The translations under genes and the position numbers were made by a program. From the NCBI GenBank assembly GCA_037015955.1, contig CP143548.1, positions 2,660,001-2,724,000 of the forward strand: a stretch of 64,000 nucleotides of DNA. Direction: 5' to 3'. The DNA is from Lachnospiraceae bacterium JLR.KK008 (GTDB lineage: Bacteria > Bacillota > Clostridia > Lachnospirales > Lachnospiraceae). Of this stretch, positions 9,506 to 17,794 are shown piece after piece. The notes below the pieces were generated by a model that was not told the origin of the DNA, did no database searches, and saw only the letters and a list, made by a program, of their open reading frames with translations. The stretch's first letter is position 1. Each line of letters starts with the position of its first letter.

Positions 9506-10579
9506 CTACCTCACAAAATTATTTCCCGTATGATTGATCCCTCTGTCGAGAATCACCATATCTTCATACTGCCTGCCGTAGCTCTTTCTGGCGATCCGTG
9601 CGCAGTTGCTCACCTGTGAGATGCCTGCCACCAGACCGTCGCAGGCTGCCAGTGACAGCATATCCCGCAGCACTTCCAGCCCCAGCAGATATTTGTGATT
9701 TTTACGCTGTGAGTTACAAAATGCCACCGACACCTCGCCCTCCGTACGCATCACATCGCCATAATAGACAAGCCTGTCACCGAAAACTTTCGCGAAAGCC
9801 TTTATCGCTCCCACATCATCTGTCGCCAGAAAAACCTGCTCATATCTCCCGTTTTTCATCATGTTGTCCGCTGCCCGCAGAAACTCTTCCACAGGAACAA
9901 ATGTCGGGTGGTTATTATAACCACCCTTAAAATCGCTGCCTCTGACATGTACGCCAATCGTTTTTCTGCCGCCCAGCAGCACGCTGATTTCCCGGCGCAT
10001 ATACGCATCTGTCCAGTCATTTAAACGAATATATTTTTTCATCACGCCAGCCAGTCTGTCGATAAACGGTTCGGATATAAGATAGCCGTCCTCACCTCCC
10101 CGAATCTCCCTGTCCAGGAAAAAATCGGTGACGTGGATCTCTTCCGACTGGAAGACATTATAGCTCGTCCACATCTCTTCCACTGAAACACCAGCAGGCT
10201 GCGAAAAATAGTATTCAAACGGATTGTACGTACCATGAATACTGTCTTGCTCCGCATAAGGAATCTCTCTCGACCACTCCACAACCGGGTAGAAACCGAA
10301 CCGGTCCGCATACGCCAGATATTTCAGCAGCGTCCGAAACTGTGCAAAAAATCCGTGTCTGGCCCCACCAAAACTAATATGATAAATGCACTTATCCCTG
10401 TTATCATTTCCATAAGCATGACATTTTAACACAAGCCCGTCGCGCCCTGCGATCCTGTGCAGCTTTCCTTTGTCTTTGTAGCTGCGCAAGGCATACTGCA
10501 GCGCGTCAAGAAGCGGATGGTTGATCAAAAATTGATAAACTGCTGTCTTTTTTCTGGATAATCGTCCTTTTATACTCAT
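9506..10579 (-). CDS. Fucosyltransferase-superfamily GT-B (NodZ/O-FucT-like)
   Basis: The 357-residue protein carries IGVHVRGSDF (208-217), the H-x-R motif that binds the GDP moiety in alpha-1,6-fucosyltransferases, NodZ and protein O-fucosyltransferases. The C-terminal region (residues 270-320) has the LLGLEVLRDMLSLAACDGLV pattern that places the second nucleotide-binding loop. It may transfer fucose or another 6-deoxyhexose from a GDP donor. A possible promoter (10631-10659) lies in the 114 nt gap upstream, so this may begin a subtranscript with the GT2, deacetylase and later genes. The superfamily call is good; actual fucose use is inference. Confidence 0.68.
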   Translation of the reverse strand: MSIKGRLSRKKTAVYQFLINHPLLDALQYALRSYKDKGKLHRIAGRDGLVLKCHAYGNDNRDKCIYHISFGGARHGFFAQFRTLLKYLAYADRFGFYPVVEWSREIPYAEQDSIHGTYNPFEYYFSQPAGVSVEEMWTSYNVFQSEEIHVTDFFLDREIRGGEDGYLISEPFIDRLAGVMKKYIRLNDWTDAYMRREISVLLGGRKTIGVHVRGSDFKGGYNNHPTFVPVEEFLRAADNMMKNGRYEQVFLATDDVGAIKAFAKVFGDRLVYYGDVMRTEGEVSVAFCNSQRKNHKYLLGLEVLRDMLSLAACDGLVAGISQVSNCARIARKSYGRQYEDMVILDRGINHTGNNFVR

Positions 10580-10630
10580 ACTATCGATCCCATTCTAAAT
10601 AGAAATTTTTTCCAGCTTCATTTACTTTTT

Positions 10631-10659
10631 ATTATACAGGAAACCTCCTGTACACACAA
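10631..10659 (-). promoter_or_regulatory. Putative promoter overlapped by an inverted repeat
   Basis: TTGTGT (10654-10659), a 17 nt spacer and a perfect TATAAT (10631-10636) read toward the gene at 10579. A 7-bp inverted repeat TACAGGA/TCCTGTA (10635-10652) fills most of the spacer and touches the -10. It could be an operator or a short transcript hairpin. The -35 matches only three of six positions. Confidence 0.4.
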
Positions 10660-10693
10660 GAATGTTCTATTTTGTCTTTTCTCCTCCTACGCC

Positions 10694-12367
10694 TTACCGC
10701 TTCATCCGAAACCCTTCTCCAATCCCCTTTTCTATATTTCGCAGTTCGATCATATTTTCCGTAATTCTTTTTCCGTATGGCGTGCTCGGAAAGTGATAAT
10801 AACCTACCTGATCTCCTTCCGCAGGATAATAAAACGTAACGCCTGACAGCTTACAACTTTTTACCTCATAATATGAATACGGCGCAGGTGTAATAACATA
10901 AATCTCTTCTGTCAAAATATATCTCATCATAATAAAAGAGACAAACAGTATCGTCAGAGAAGCAGTTCCCACGGTCACAATCTTCCATTTGCATTGGGCC
11001 AGTAGTTCTCCTGCCAAAGTAAACGGAACCAAGAGTAAAAAGACACCACCAAACCTGAGATCCGGCGCAGATACAAACCAGAGCAATACCAACATAGCCT
11101 CCACGAAATAAAGGTGCACGATTCCAATCTTCTCTTGCTGCACTCGTGATGACAGTCCAACATGTACACAACGAATCAACATCACTGCAAATGAAGGAAA
11201 AAAGAATATAAAGCAAATCTTATTGAAAATACCAAGCGTATCCCACCAAATCGGAAACCACTGTGCAAATGGATAAGCATATTGTTCCTGTCCTCTCAGT
11301 CCTCTCGCCCATCCGGTAATTTCAATCTTATCCGCAATTACTTCTTCTATCGGCATTTTCCAGTCTACGGAAAAAAGGTCAACTGCCGGGAATGGATAAA
11401 GCAGATAACCGGAGAGCAATACATTGCGAATTAAAAAGGGAACCGCGATTGCTAATCCTATAGCAAGCGATATGCAAAGCAACCGATACTCCTTCCTGCG
11501 AATCAGCATATACAATGGATACAGCGACAGTAAAACAATTACAGCCGCCGACAACTTCAATGTTACCGCGTAAACAGCGAAAAAACACAAAAATAAATAC
11601 GGCCGCACATCTTCACAGCGTTCTTCTATCAGCACGAACCATTTGGTCATAACATAAATTGTCAGAGCGATGGCAAAAAAGTCGGTCCCTGGAGAATCGA
11701 TTCTGTTTTTCATAGTAATTAAAAATATAAAAAACAGCAATCTCCCCATGTCTGAAAGAGAAACTGTTTTTTCCTTCCAAAGCTTGAAGGTACTCAAAAC
11801 CCACAGAACCAACAAGAAAGCCAGATACGCATTCAGAGAATACAACTCCTGGCCAAACAAATAACCAAAACTAAATAACGACTGTAACACGAGAAATGCA
11901 CTGTTAAATGCAAACCGGTGATGCAGGCAGCCAAGTCCCTTCACCGCACCGTATTCTTCCGTCCACCTTATCATCTGTGCATGATATAATCCGGTATCAT
12001 ACAAGCTGTCCCCTGATGCTCCGACAAGCAGCATGATAATAAGCACAACGGCCGCACCAAGCAGAAATTGCTTTTTTATCTTTATAAGCTCTTGAAAGAT
12101 CTGCCTGTATTCCTTCCAATTACGCCAACTCATGAACAAACAGAACATAGTCAGCAGTAGAAACGCTTCTATGGCTACCCGATAAAACAGACTGAAAAAT
12201 TCCGCGTATACAGTCAACATACAGATGCCCATCAGTAACGTTTCGTCAAGTGGACTTCTGACATTCCCGCGCTGTCTGCTCACTTTATGCCAGAATTGCA
12301 CGGACACCGTACCCACACAAAAAGCAAACCAGGTGATCAGACACCATGCTATAAAAGTAATCAACAT
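10694..12367 (-). CDS. Polytopic membrane protein, probable GT-C transferase or polymerase
   Basis: I place the start at ATG 12367, five bases after GGAG, rather than GTG 12424, which lacks a ribosome site. The 557-residue protein has about eleven to thirteen hydrophobic segments and a short soluble tail. A loop with DSLYDTGLYHAQMIRW near residue 115 and NRIDSPGTDFFA further on recall the acidic loops of GT-C and Wzy-like proteins. I recognise no specific family. It follows a tandem pair of GT4 genes with a 61 nt gap and precedes a putative promoter. A Wzy-type polymerase is the main alternative. Confidence 0.55.
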   Translation of the reverse strand: MLITFIAWCLITWFAFCVGTVSVQFWHKVSRQRGNVRSPLDETLLMGICMLTVYAEFFSLFYRVAIEAFLLLTMFCLFMSWRNWKEYRQIFQELIKIKKQFLLGAAVVLIIMLLVGASGDSLYDTGLYHAQMIRWTEEYGAVKGLGCLHHRFAFNSAFLVLQSLFSFGYLFGQELYSLNAYLAFLLVLWVLSTFKLWKEKTVSLSDMGRLLFFIFLITMKNRIDSPGTDFFAIALTIYVMTKWFVLIEERCEDVRPYLFLCFFAVYAVTLKLSAAVIVLLSLYPLYMLIRRKEYRLLCISLAIGLAIAVPFLIRNVLLSGYLLYPFPAVDLFSVDWKMPIEEVIADKIEITGWARGLRGQEQYAYPFAQWFPIWWDTLGIFNKICFIFFFPSFAVMLIRCVHVGLSSRVQQEKIGIVHLYFVEAMLVLLWFVSAPDLRFGGVFLLLVPFTLAGELLAQCKWKIVTVGTASLTILFVSFIMMRYILTEEIYVITPAPYSYYEVKSCKLSGVTFYYPAEGDQVGYYHFPSTPYGKRITENMIELRNIEKGIGEGFRMKR

Positions 12368-12428
12368 AAAAGCTCCAGTCCCTTTCCATACCTTGTGCAA
12401 CTGTTCCGTTCGCACAAAACACACCGCT

Positions 12429-13622
12429 TCAGCCTATCGCGCTCTCCCATTTCCCGCCCATTCTCTCCAGCGAAAATTCTTCCAGCCTGTCATTATTATT
12501 GCGCGCGACCTTCCTGCAGTATTCCTCATCCGCGAGCATCGTCCGGATGCAGTCCGCCAGCACATACTCATTATCTGTCAGCGGTCCGTCCGCCACGGAC
12601 AACCCTTCACAGACCGGAACCAACGCGCCGTAGTCCGTGTAGACTGCTTCTGTCACTGACTCTTCCGCTTCTCTCTCGTAGTGCAGGATTTCCCGGGCGC
12701 CGTAGGGAAAGTCAGAAGAGACGCAGGGCGTTCCACAGCAGATCGCTTCTTCCAGTGCATAGCCAAACCCTTCCCAGAGAGAAGGAAATACAAAGAGATC
12801 ACTTCTGGCGATCACAGAAAAGGGATTGTTCTGAAACCCGCAGAAAATGACATGTTCACTGATCTGTAACTGCTCCGCCGTCTTTTTAAGCTGATCTCCC
12901 AGCGGCCCCTCACCAAGCAGGAGCAGACGACTGTCCGGAAAATACGTTACGACTTCCGAGAAGGCTCTGAGCAGATGCCACTGGCCCTTCTGTTCGCAAA
13001 AACGTCCCATCGTTGCGACTGCCTTCCCCTTTCCAAACCACGCCATCTGTGACTCCGACAAAGGTTCCGCAGCCTTTTCCCGGATCAGCTTTATGTCGCT
13101 GCCATTCCAGATGCTGACAATACGCTCCGGTGGAATGTGATAATCACGAATATATTCTCTTCTCACACCTTCACTGACGGCGACCAGCAGATCGGCCCGC
13201 TTATAATAATGTCTGGCAAAAAAGTTCAAAAACACTCTGAATTTACTGCTCTGCATATTGGCTGATTTATTGTGAAGCGTCAGGATGATCTTACTGCCCC
13301 TGTTTCCAGTCATCACATTTAAAATATGCGATACTTTTGAATGGCTGATATAGCAGTCGTACGCCTTTTTCTGCTTGAACTTACGCAGCAGCCGGTATTT
13401 GCAAAAATACGTGGCAAAGGCATTCCATTTTCCGGATGCTTCTTTCCGTCCGGGATTGAGACAGATGATCTCCCCGGAACAGGGATAGCTGATGTCGTCG
13501 TAGTCAACAAGCACATCCATGACATACTTCTCTTTTAACTGCAGCGTCAGATTGGAGACGACCCGCTCCGCGCCCCCACCCGCAAGCCGGGGGATGATCA
13601 TCAATACTTTCCGTTTATTCAT
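12429..13622 (-). CDS. Glycosyltransferase family 4
   Basis: A 397-residue GT-B enzyme. IPRLAGGGAERVV at the N-terminus is the glycine-rich acceptor-side loop, and EGFGYALEE (E-x7-E) near residue 290 binds the nucleotide-sugar donor. It is a close relative of the next gene upstream (13615): both share the LNVMTG/VNVLTG and RADLLVAVSEG/RADAVVSVAES segments. The two genes overlap by 8 nt, which suggests tandem duplication followed by divergence to add successive residues. Cytoplasmic, peripheral to the membrane. Confidence 0.87.
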   Translation of the reverse strand: MNKRKVLMIIPRLAGGGAERVVSNLTLQLKEKYVMDVLVDYDDISYPCSGEIICLNPGRKEASGKWNAFATYFCKYRLLRKFKQKKAYDCYISHSKVSHILNVMTGNRGSKIILTLHNKSANMQSSKFRVFLNFFARHYYKRADLLVAVSEGVRREYIRDYHIPPERIVSIWNGSDIKLIREKAAEPLSESQMAWFGKGKAVATMGRFCEQKGQWHLLRAFSEVVTYFPDSRLLLLGEGPLGDQLKKTAEQLQISEHVIFCGFQNNPFSVIARSDLFVFPSLWEGFGYALEEAICCGTPCVSSDFPYGAREILHYEREAEESVTEAVYTDYGALVPVCEGLSVADGPLTDNEYVLADCIRTMLADEEYCRKVARNNNDRLEEFSLERMGGKWESAIG

Positions 13623-14886
13623 CTATGAGTTCCATCCATTTTCGGACCGACTGCCCGATCGAGAGCTGCCGCGCCCGTATATCACACTGTTTCTGATAAT
13701 ATTTCCAGGCATCTTTATCACGCAGCAGAAAGAGTATGGCCTCTGCCAGCACATCTTCCTCCGCCGTCAGTTCCTCCTGCGCACTTTTGGAACTGCCGTC
13801 ACAGACCGGACAGAGAATGCCGTATTGCGCCTGCTCAAAATCTCCCAGCACTTTCCTCTCTATGTCCGTGCCGGGCGCCAGGATCTCTCTCGCCCCTGAA
13901 TCACAGTCTGCGGAAACAACGGGTACGCCAATGCACAGACTCTCCGCCAGAGTATTGGGAAAGCCTTCAAACAGAGACGGCAATATAAAAAGATCACATC
14001 TTTTTAATATTTTATATGGATTGGCAGCGAAGCCGCACAGCACGACGGCGTCTTCCAGCTGCAGGCCGGCAATCAGCTCCCGCAGCTTTCCCTCCAGTTT
14101 CCCCGTTCCCAGGATCAAAAGTCTTGTTGCCGGACAGAGCCGATGAACCTTGGCAAATGCCCGGATCAAATGCCACTGCCCTTTCTGAATGTCCAGCCGG
14201 CCGACCGTAACCAGATGCCGGCATCCCTCCCGAAACCACGCTTTTTCCTGAGACAGCAACGGTTCCTCCGCCAACGCTCTCATCTGCTCCAAAAGATAAC
14301 CATTATAGATCGTCACTGTCTTGTCCGCTCTTATATGAAAATTTCGCACCAGATCAAGCCGGGCGCTCTCTGCAACAGACACGACGGCATCTGCACGGCC
14401 AGCCAGCGCACGCGTCAGCCAGTATTCTATTTTACCTTTATAGCCTTCGGCAGCGATAATCTTTGACATGTGGACACGAATACTGACGATCGTTTTGCAA
14501 TACCGGCTGCCGGTCAGCACATTGACCACATTGGCGCTCGTGAGCGCACTGATACAGGCGCTGTATCCGCCGCGGCGTTTCAGGTCTTTCAGCTTCCGCA
14601 GCCGCGTCCACAACACAATCAGCTGATACCACAGATTTGTCTTGTCTTTTTGCTGCTTCAGCCCCAGACTGATAATCCGTCCCCGGTGCGGGTAAGTCAC
14701 ATCACAGTCGTCATTTAACAGGAAATCGCACTCCCAGTCATCGGGAAAACCAAGGCTCATATTGGCAAACGCCCGCTGCGCGCCTCCCGTACCAAGCGTG
14801 GAGATCACAAACAATAGTTTCTTTCTCTGACCTGTATTATCACCATTTTCGCGAGCACTCTTTTTGGCTCTTCGTCTGCTTTCCAT
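13615..14886 (-). CDS. Glycosyltransferase family 4
   Basis: The 423-residue protein is a paralogue of the downstream neighbour with a more basic N-terminal extension (about 22 residues before KLLFVISTLGTGGAQRA). The donor site EGFPNTLAE fits E-x7-E. A conserved stretch ending VSADCDSGAREIL, shared with its paralogue, follows the donor site. The ATG lies next to the TAG stop of the amidotransferase gene, so translation is likely coupled. Donor sugar unknown. Confidence 0.87.
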   Translation of the reverse strand: MESRRRAKKSARENGDNTGQRKKLLFVISTLGTGGAQRAFANMSLGFPDDWECDFLLNDDCDVTYPHRGRIISLGLKQQKDKTNLWYQLIVLWTRLRKLKDLKRRGGYSACISALTSANVVNVLTGSRYCKTIVSIRVHMSKIIAAEGYKGKIEYWLTRALAGRADAVVSVAESARLDLVRNFHIRADKTVTIYNGYLLEQMRALAEEPLLSQEKAWFREGCRHLVTVGRLDIQKGQWHLIRAFAKVHRLCPATRLLILGTGKLEGKLRELIAGLQLEDAVVLCGFAANPYKILKRCDLFILPSLFEGFPNTLAESLCIGVPVVSADCDSGAREILAPGTDIERKVLGDFEQAQYGILCPVCDGSSKSAQEELTAEEDVLAEAILFLLRDKDAWKYYQKQCDIRARQLSIGQSVRKWMELIDE

Positions 14887-16761
14887 CTACGCCCCGCCCC
14901 ACAAATCCTCGAGATACTTCTGATACCATCTCTGGAACACATAGAAAGACCAGAGCATTGAACTGTACACAATGCGGTCAGACTTCTCCTGCATACGGAT
15001 CAGCCTTTCCACAGCCTCCGGTACAAAAATATCCTGTCTGCGCAGTATCTCTTTATCCGCATATTTCAGCAGTTCCGGTTTCAGCACCGTGCGCAGCCAC
15101 CGCTTCAGCGGCACGCCAAATCCCTTTTTCGGTCTGTCCAGAAGTTGCTTCGGTACATACCGGTACGTCAACGCTTTGAGAATATGTTTTTTGTCCCCTT
15201 TAGCATATTTGTATTCATGTGGAATCGTAAAAGAATGTTCCACAATGCGATAATCCAAAAGCGGACAGCGTACTTCCAGAGAGTATTTCATCGACGCTCT
15301 GTCCGTCTTCGCCAGCACTTCATCCGGCAAATATGTCATCATATCGAGCATCATCCGCCGTTCCTGCCAGTCCTCGTAGTTCAGCCGCCGTTCCTGCTCA
15401 AATTTGACAGACGTCCCCCGGATACCGAGCAGCCGGTCTGCCTCCTCAACCATCACCTCGATAAACAGCTGGGTCTTATAATTGTCATCCCTGTTATTGA
15501 CAAACGCCCGCAGCTCCGCCGGAAATGATTTTTTAAGCATTCCCATCCCGGGTATGCAGGACGCCGTCCGCCCCATCCAATCGGCCCTCTGAGCGATCCG
15601 CGTCCAGTCATACATTTTATACCCACAGTAGAGCTCATCACCGCCGTCTCCGGAGAGCGCCACCGTAATCTCCTCCGATGCCATTTTGGAGACAAGCATC
15701 GTCGGGAGCTGGGAGGAATCTGAAAACGGTTCATCGTAATAATAGGGAAGGTCTTTGAGCATCTCCAGGATTTCCGGTTCCCCGATATACAACTCTCTGT
15801 GCTGCGTGCCAATCTCTCCGGCGATCGCAGCCGCATATTGCGCCTCGTCTCTCTCCTTGTCATAAAAGCCGATCGAAAAGCTCTTTACCTGCTCCCCGCA
15901 AACATTCTGTGCGACGGCAGTCACAAGCGTGGAGTCAATGCCTCCGCTTAAAAATGTGCCGACAGGCACATCTGCCTCCAGCCTGCTGCGCACCGAATCA
16001 TGGAGCAGGGCATCCAGCTGCTCCACCGCCGCATCCATACTGCCCGCCGGGTGAGCGTCCCCCCATGCCTTCTTTTCCACAATATCCCAGTATGTCTCTG
16101 TCGCTGTTTCTGTTTTTCCCGGCCTATAGACGACATACGTCCCCGGTATCACTTTATAAGTGTTTTGAAAAATACTGTAGGGCGCTTCGATATATTTGTT
16201 GCAGAGGAACTTTTCGATCATCGTTTTCTCGATCCGTCTTACAAAACGCGGAAACTTCATGATCGGTTTCAGCTCGGAGGCAAACACAAAGTCATTGCCA
16301 TTGTGATAATAATAGAGCGGTTTTTTGCCCATACGGTCTCTCGCCAGGACAAGTCTGCCCTGCTCTCTGTCATACAGGGCAATGGCAAACATCCCATTGA
16401 ACCGCTCAAAACAGTCACAGCCCCAGGTCTCATAGGCTGCCAGCATCACTTCCGTATCACAGGAAGAGCAAAACACATGTCCTGCCAGCTCCAGTTCTGT
16501 TCGCAGCTCCTGAAAATTATAGATTTCCCCATTATAGACAGTGATAACCTGTCCATGATGGGAAACCATCGGCTGATGCCCAAGCGGCGACAGATCAAAG
16601 ATCGAAAGCCGCCTTTGGGCAAGTCCAACCGCTCCATAATCCGGGCTCTCCTGCCAGATGCCACAGTCGTTGGGTCCTCTATGGTACATCGTATCATTCA
16701 TCTGGCGCAGTTGTTCGTCCGATATGCTGTTGTCCGAAATATAGCCACAGATTCCACACAT
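14887..16761 (-). CDS. asnB: Asparagine-synthase-type glutamine amidotransferase
   Basis: I choose ATG 16761, behind AAAGGAGCGGCT, because it gives MCGICGY, where Cys2 becomes the N-terminal nucleophile of class II glutaminases. The resulting 624-residue protein has the glutaminase domain (about 1-200, with HRGPND and YNGEIYN) and the ATP-pyrophosphatase domain (SGGIDS at 272-277, SGDGGDELYCGY near 360). The family makes asparagine from aspartate, but in glycan loci relatives amidate sugar carboxylates, as proposed for WbpS-like proteins. It sits between a polyprenyl-type GT2 and two GT4 genes, and a uronate-forming dehydrogenase is 20 kb upstream, so a sugar-amidating role is plausible but unproven. 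Confidence 0.85.
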   Translation of the reverse strand: MCGICGYISDNSISDEQLRQMNDTMYHRGPNDCGIWQESPDYGAVGLAQRRLSIFDLSPLGHQPMVSHHGQVITVYNGEIYNFQELRTELELAGHVFCSSCDTEVMLAAYETWGCDCFERFNGMFAIALYDREQGRLVLARDRMGKKPLYYYHNGNDFVFASELKPIMKFPRFVRRIEKTMIEKFLCNKYIEAPYSIFQNTYKVIPGTYVVYRPGKTETATETYWDIVEKKAWGDAHPAGSMDAAVEQLDALLHDSVRSRLEADVPVGTFLSGGIDSTLVTAVAQNVCGEQVKSFSIGFYDKERDEAQYAAAIAGEIGTQHRELYIGEPEILEMLKDLPYYYDEPFSDSSQLPTMLVSKMASEEITVALSGDGGDELYCGYKMYDWTRIAQRADWMGRTASCIPGMGMLKKSFPAELRAFVNNRDDNYKTQLFIEVMVEEADRLLGIRGTSVKFEQERRLNYEDWQERRMMLDMMTYLPDEVLAKTDRASMKYSLEVRCPLLDYRIVEHSFTIPHEYKYAKGDKKHILKALTYRYVPKQLLDRPKKGFGVPLKRWLRTVLKPELLKYADKEILRRQDIFVPEAVERLIRMQEKSDRIVYSSMLWSFYVFQRWYQKYLEDLWGGA

Positions 16762-16771
16762 AGCCGCTCCT

Positions 16772-17725
16772 TTATGCGCCCTCGTTCTCCCACGTCTCCG
16801 CAATGCTGTAGGAGGTGTCCACATGAACGCCATAATAGATCTTCATCAGGATCTCGCTCATCAGTCCGAAGACAAACATTAACACACCCATCAGAATGAA
16901 AAAGACAGTCAGGATGGGCGGAATGATGTTTCTCGACATTTTAAATCCCATGCAAAACAGCGCAACCGACCAGACGCCGCAGCCCATGCCAATCATTAAA
17001 AACAAAAGCCCGAGTCCGCCAAGCAAATGCAGCGGTCTGGTGGCATATTTATTCCAGAACCAGACGGAAATCATATCGAGAAATCCCTTGAATGTCCGCT
17101 TCCAGTTGTATTTTGTCCTTCCGGAAGTCCTCGGTCTGTGATGCACGACTACTTCTCCGATTGTATATCCTTTGATTTTCAATATCGCCGGAATAAAACG
17201 GTGCTGCTCTCCATATAGATTGACGTCCTGAAAACACTCCCGTCTGTATACTTTCAGTGAGCATCCACTGTCATGTATCCCGTCATGGACGAGAAAATAC
17301 CGCAGCAGATTAGCGCCTCTCGATACAAAGCGCTTCATGAAAGTATCCTTTCGATCTTTTCGCCAGCCGGACACCACGTCCAGATCATTCTCTGTCAGAT
17401 AACACAGCATACCCGGAATATCGGCCGGATCGTTCTGCCTGTCTCCGTCCATCGTCACGATATAATCATACTGCGCCGCCTTGATCCCGGCATCCATTGC
17501 CGCAGTTTGTCCGGAATTTCTCCGCAGACGGATATATTTTAATGGCTTCAGATCTTTACAGATTTTTTTCGTGCCATCCGAAGAACCGTCATCGATAAAA
17601 ATTATCTCATAAATGTAATGATTGGCTTCACAGACTTCTTTAATCTCTCTGTGGAGCTCGGCTACATTTCCTTCTTCATTGTAGATCGGTACTATCACCG
17701 ATATTGTGTACTTATTCTCTTTCAT
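16772..17725 (-). CDS. GtrB/DPM1-like polyprenyl-phosphate glycosyltransferase
   Basis: The 317-residue protein has a GT2 domain (ISVIVPIYNEEGNV, IFIDDGSSDGT, MDGDRQNDP as the metal site) followed by a conserved RTSGRTKYNWKRT linker and two hydrophobic helices (about 230-255 and 268-292). That is the layout of enzymes that transfer a sugar from a nucleotide to undecaprenyl phosphate at the inner face. The product could feed the GT-C proteins at 17795 and 19678 directly upstream. The gap to the amidotransferase gene is 10 nt. Confidence 0.86.
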   Translation of the reverse strand: MKENKYTISVIVPIYNEEGNVAELHREIKEVCEANHYIYEIIFIDDGSSDGTKKICKDLKPLKYIRLRRNSGQTAAMDAGIKAAQYDYIVTMDGDRQNDPADIPGMLCYLTENDLDVVSGWRKDRKDTFMKRFVSRGANLLRYFLVHDGIHDSGCSLKVYRRECFQDVNLYGEQHRFIPAILKIKGYTIGEVVVHHRPRTSGRTKYNWKRTFKGFLDMISVWFWNKYATRPLHLLGGLGLLFLMIGMGCGVWSVALFCMGFKMSRNIIPPILTVFFILMGVLMFVFGLMSEILMKIYYGVHVDTSYSIAETWENEGA

Positions 17726-17794
17726 CCTTTTTCGCTTTCTGTTTTCTGGCTATATCGCTTCCATATCCGCTTTCTCCGGATGCCCCTCTGTCCT

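Noticed and set aside
16761-16833. Upstream extension of the amidotransferase frame
   Set aside because: The nucleophile Cys must follow the initiating Met, and ATG 16761 has a strong ribosome site. The extension overlaps the GT2 gene.
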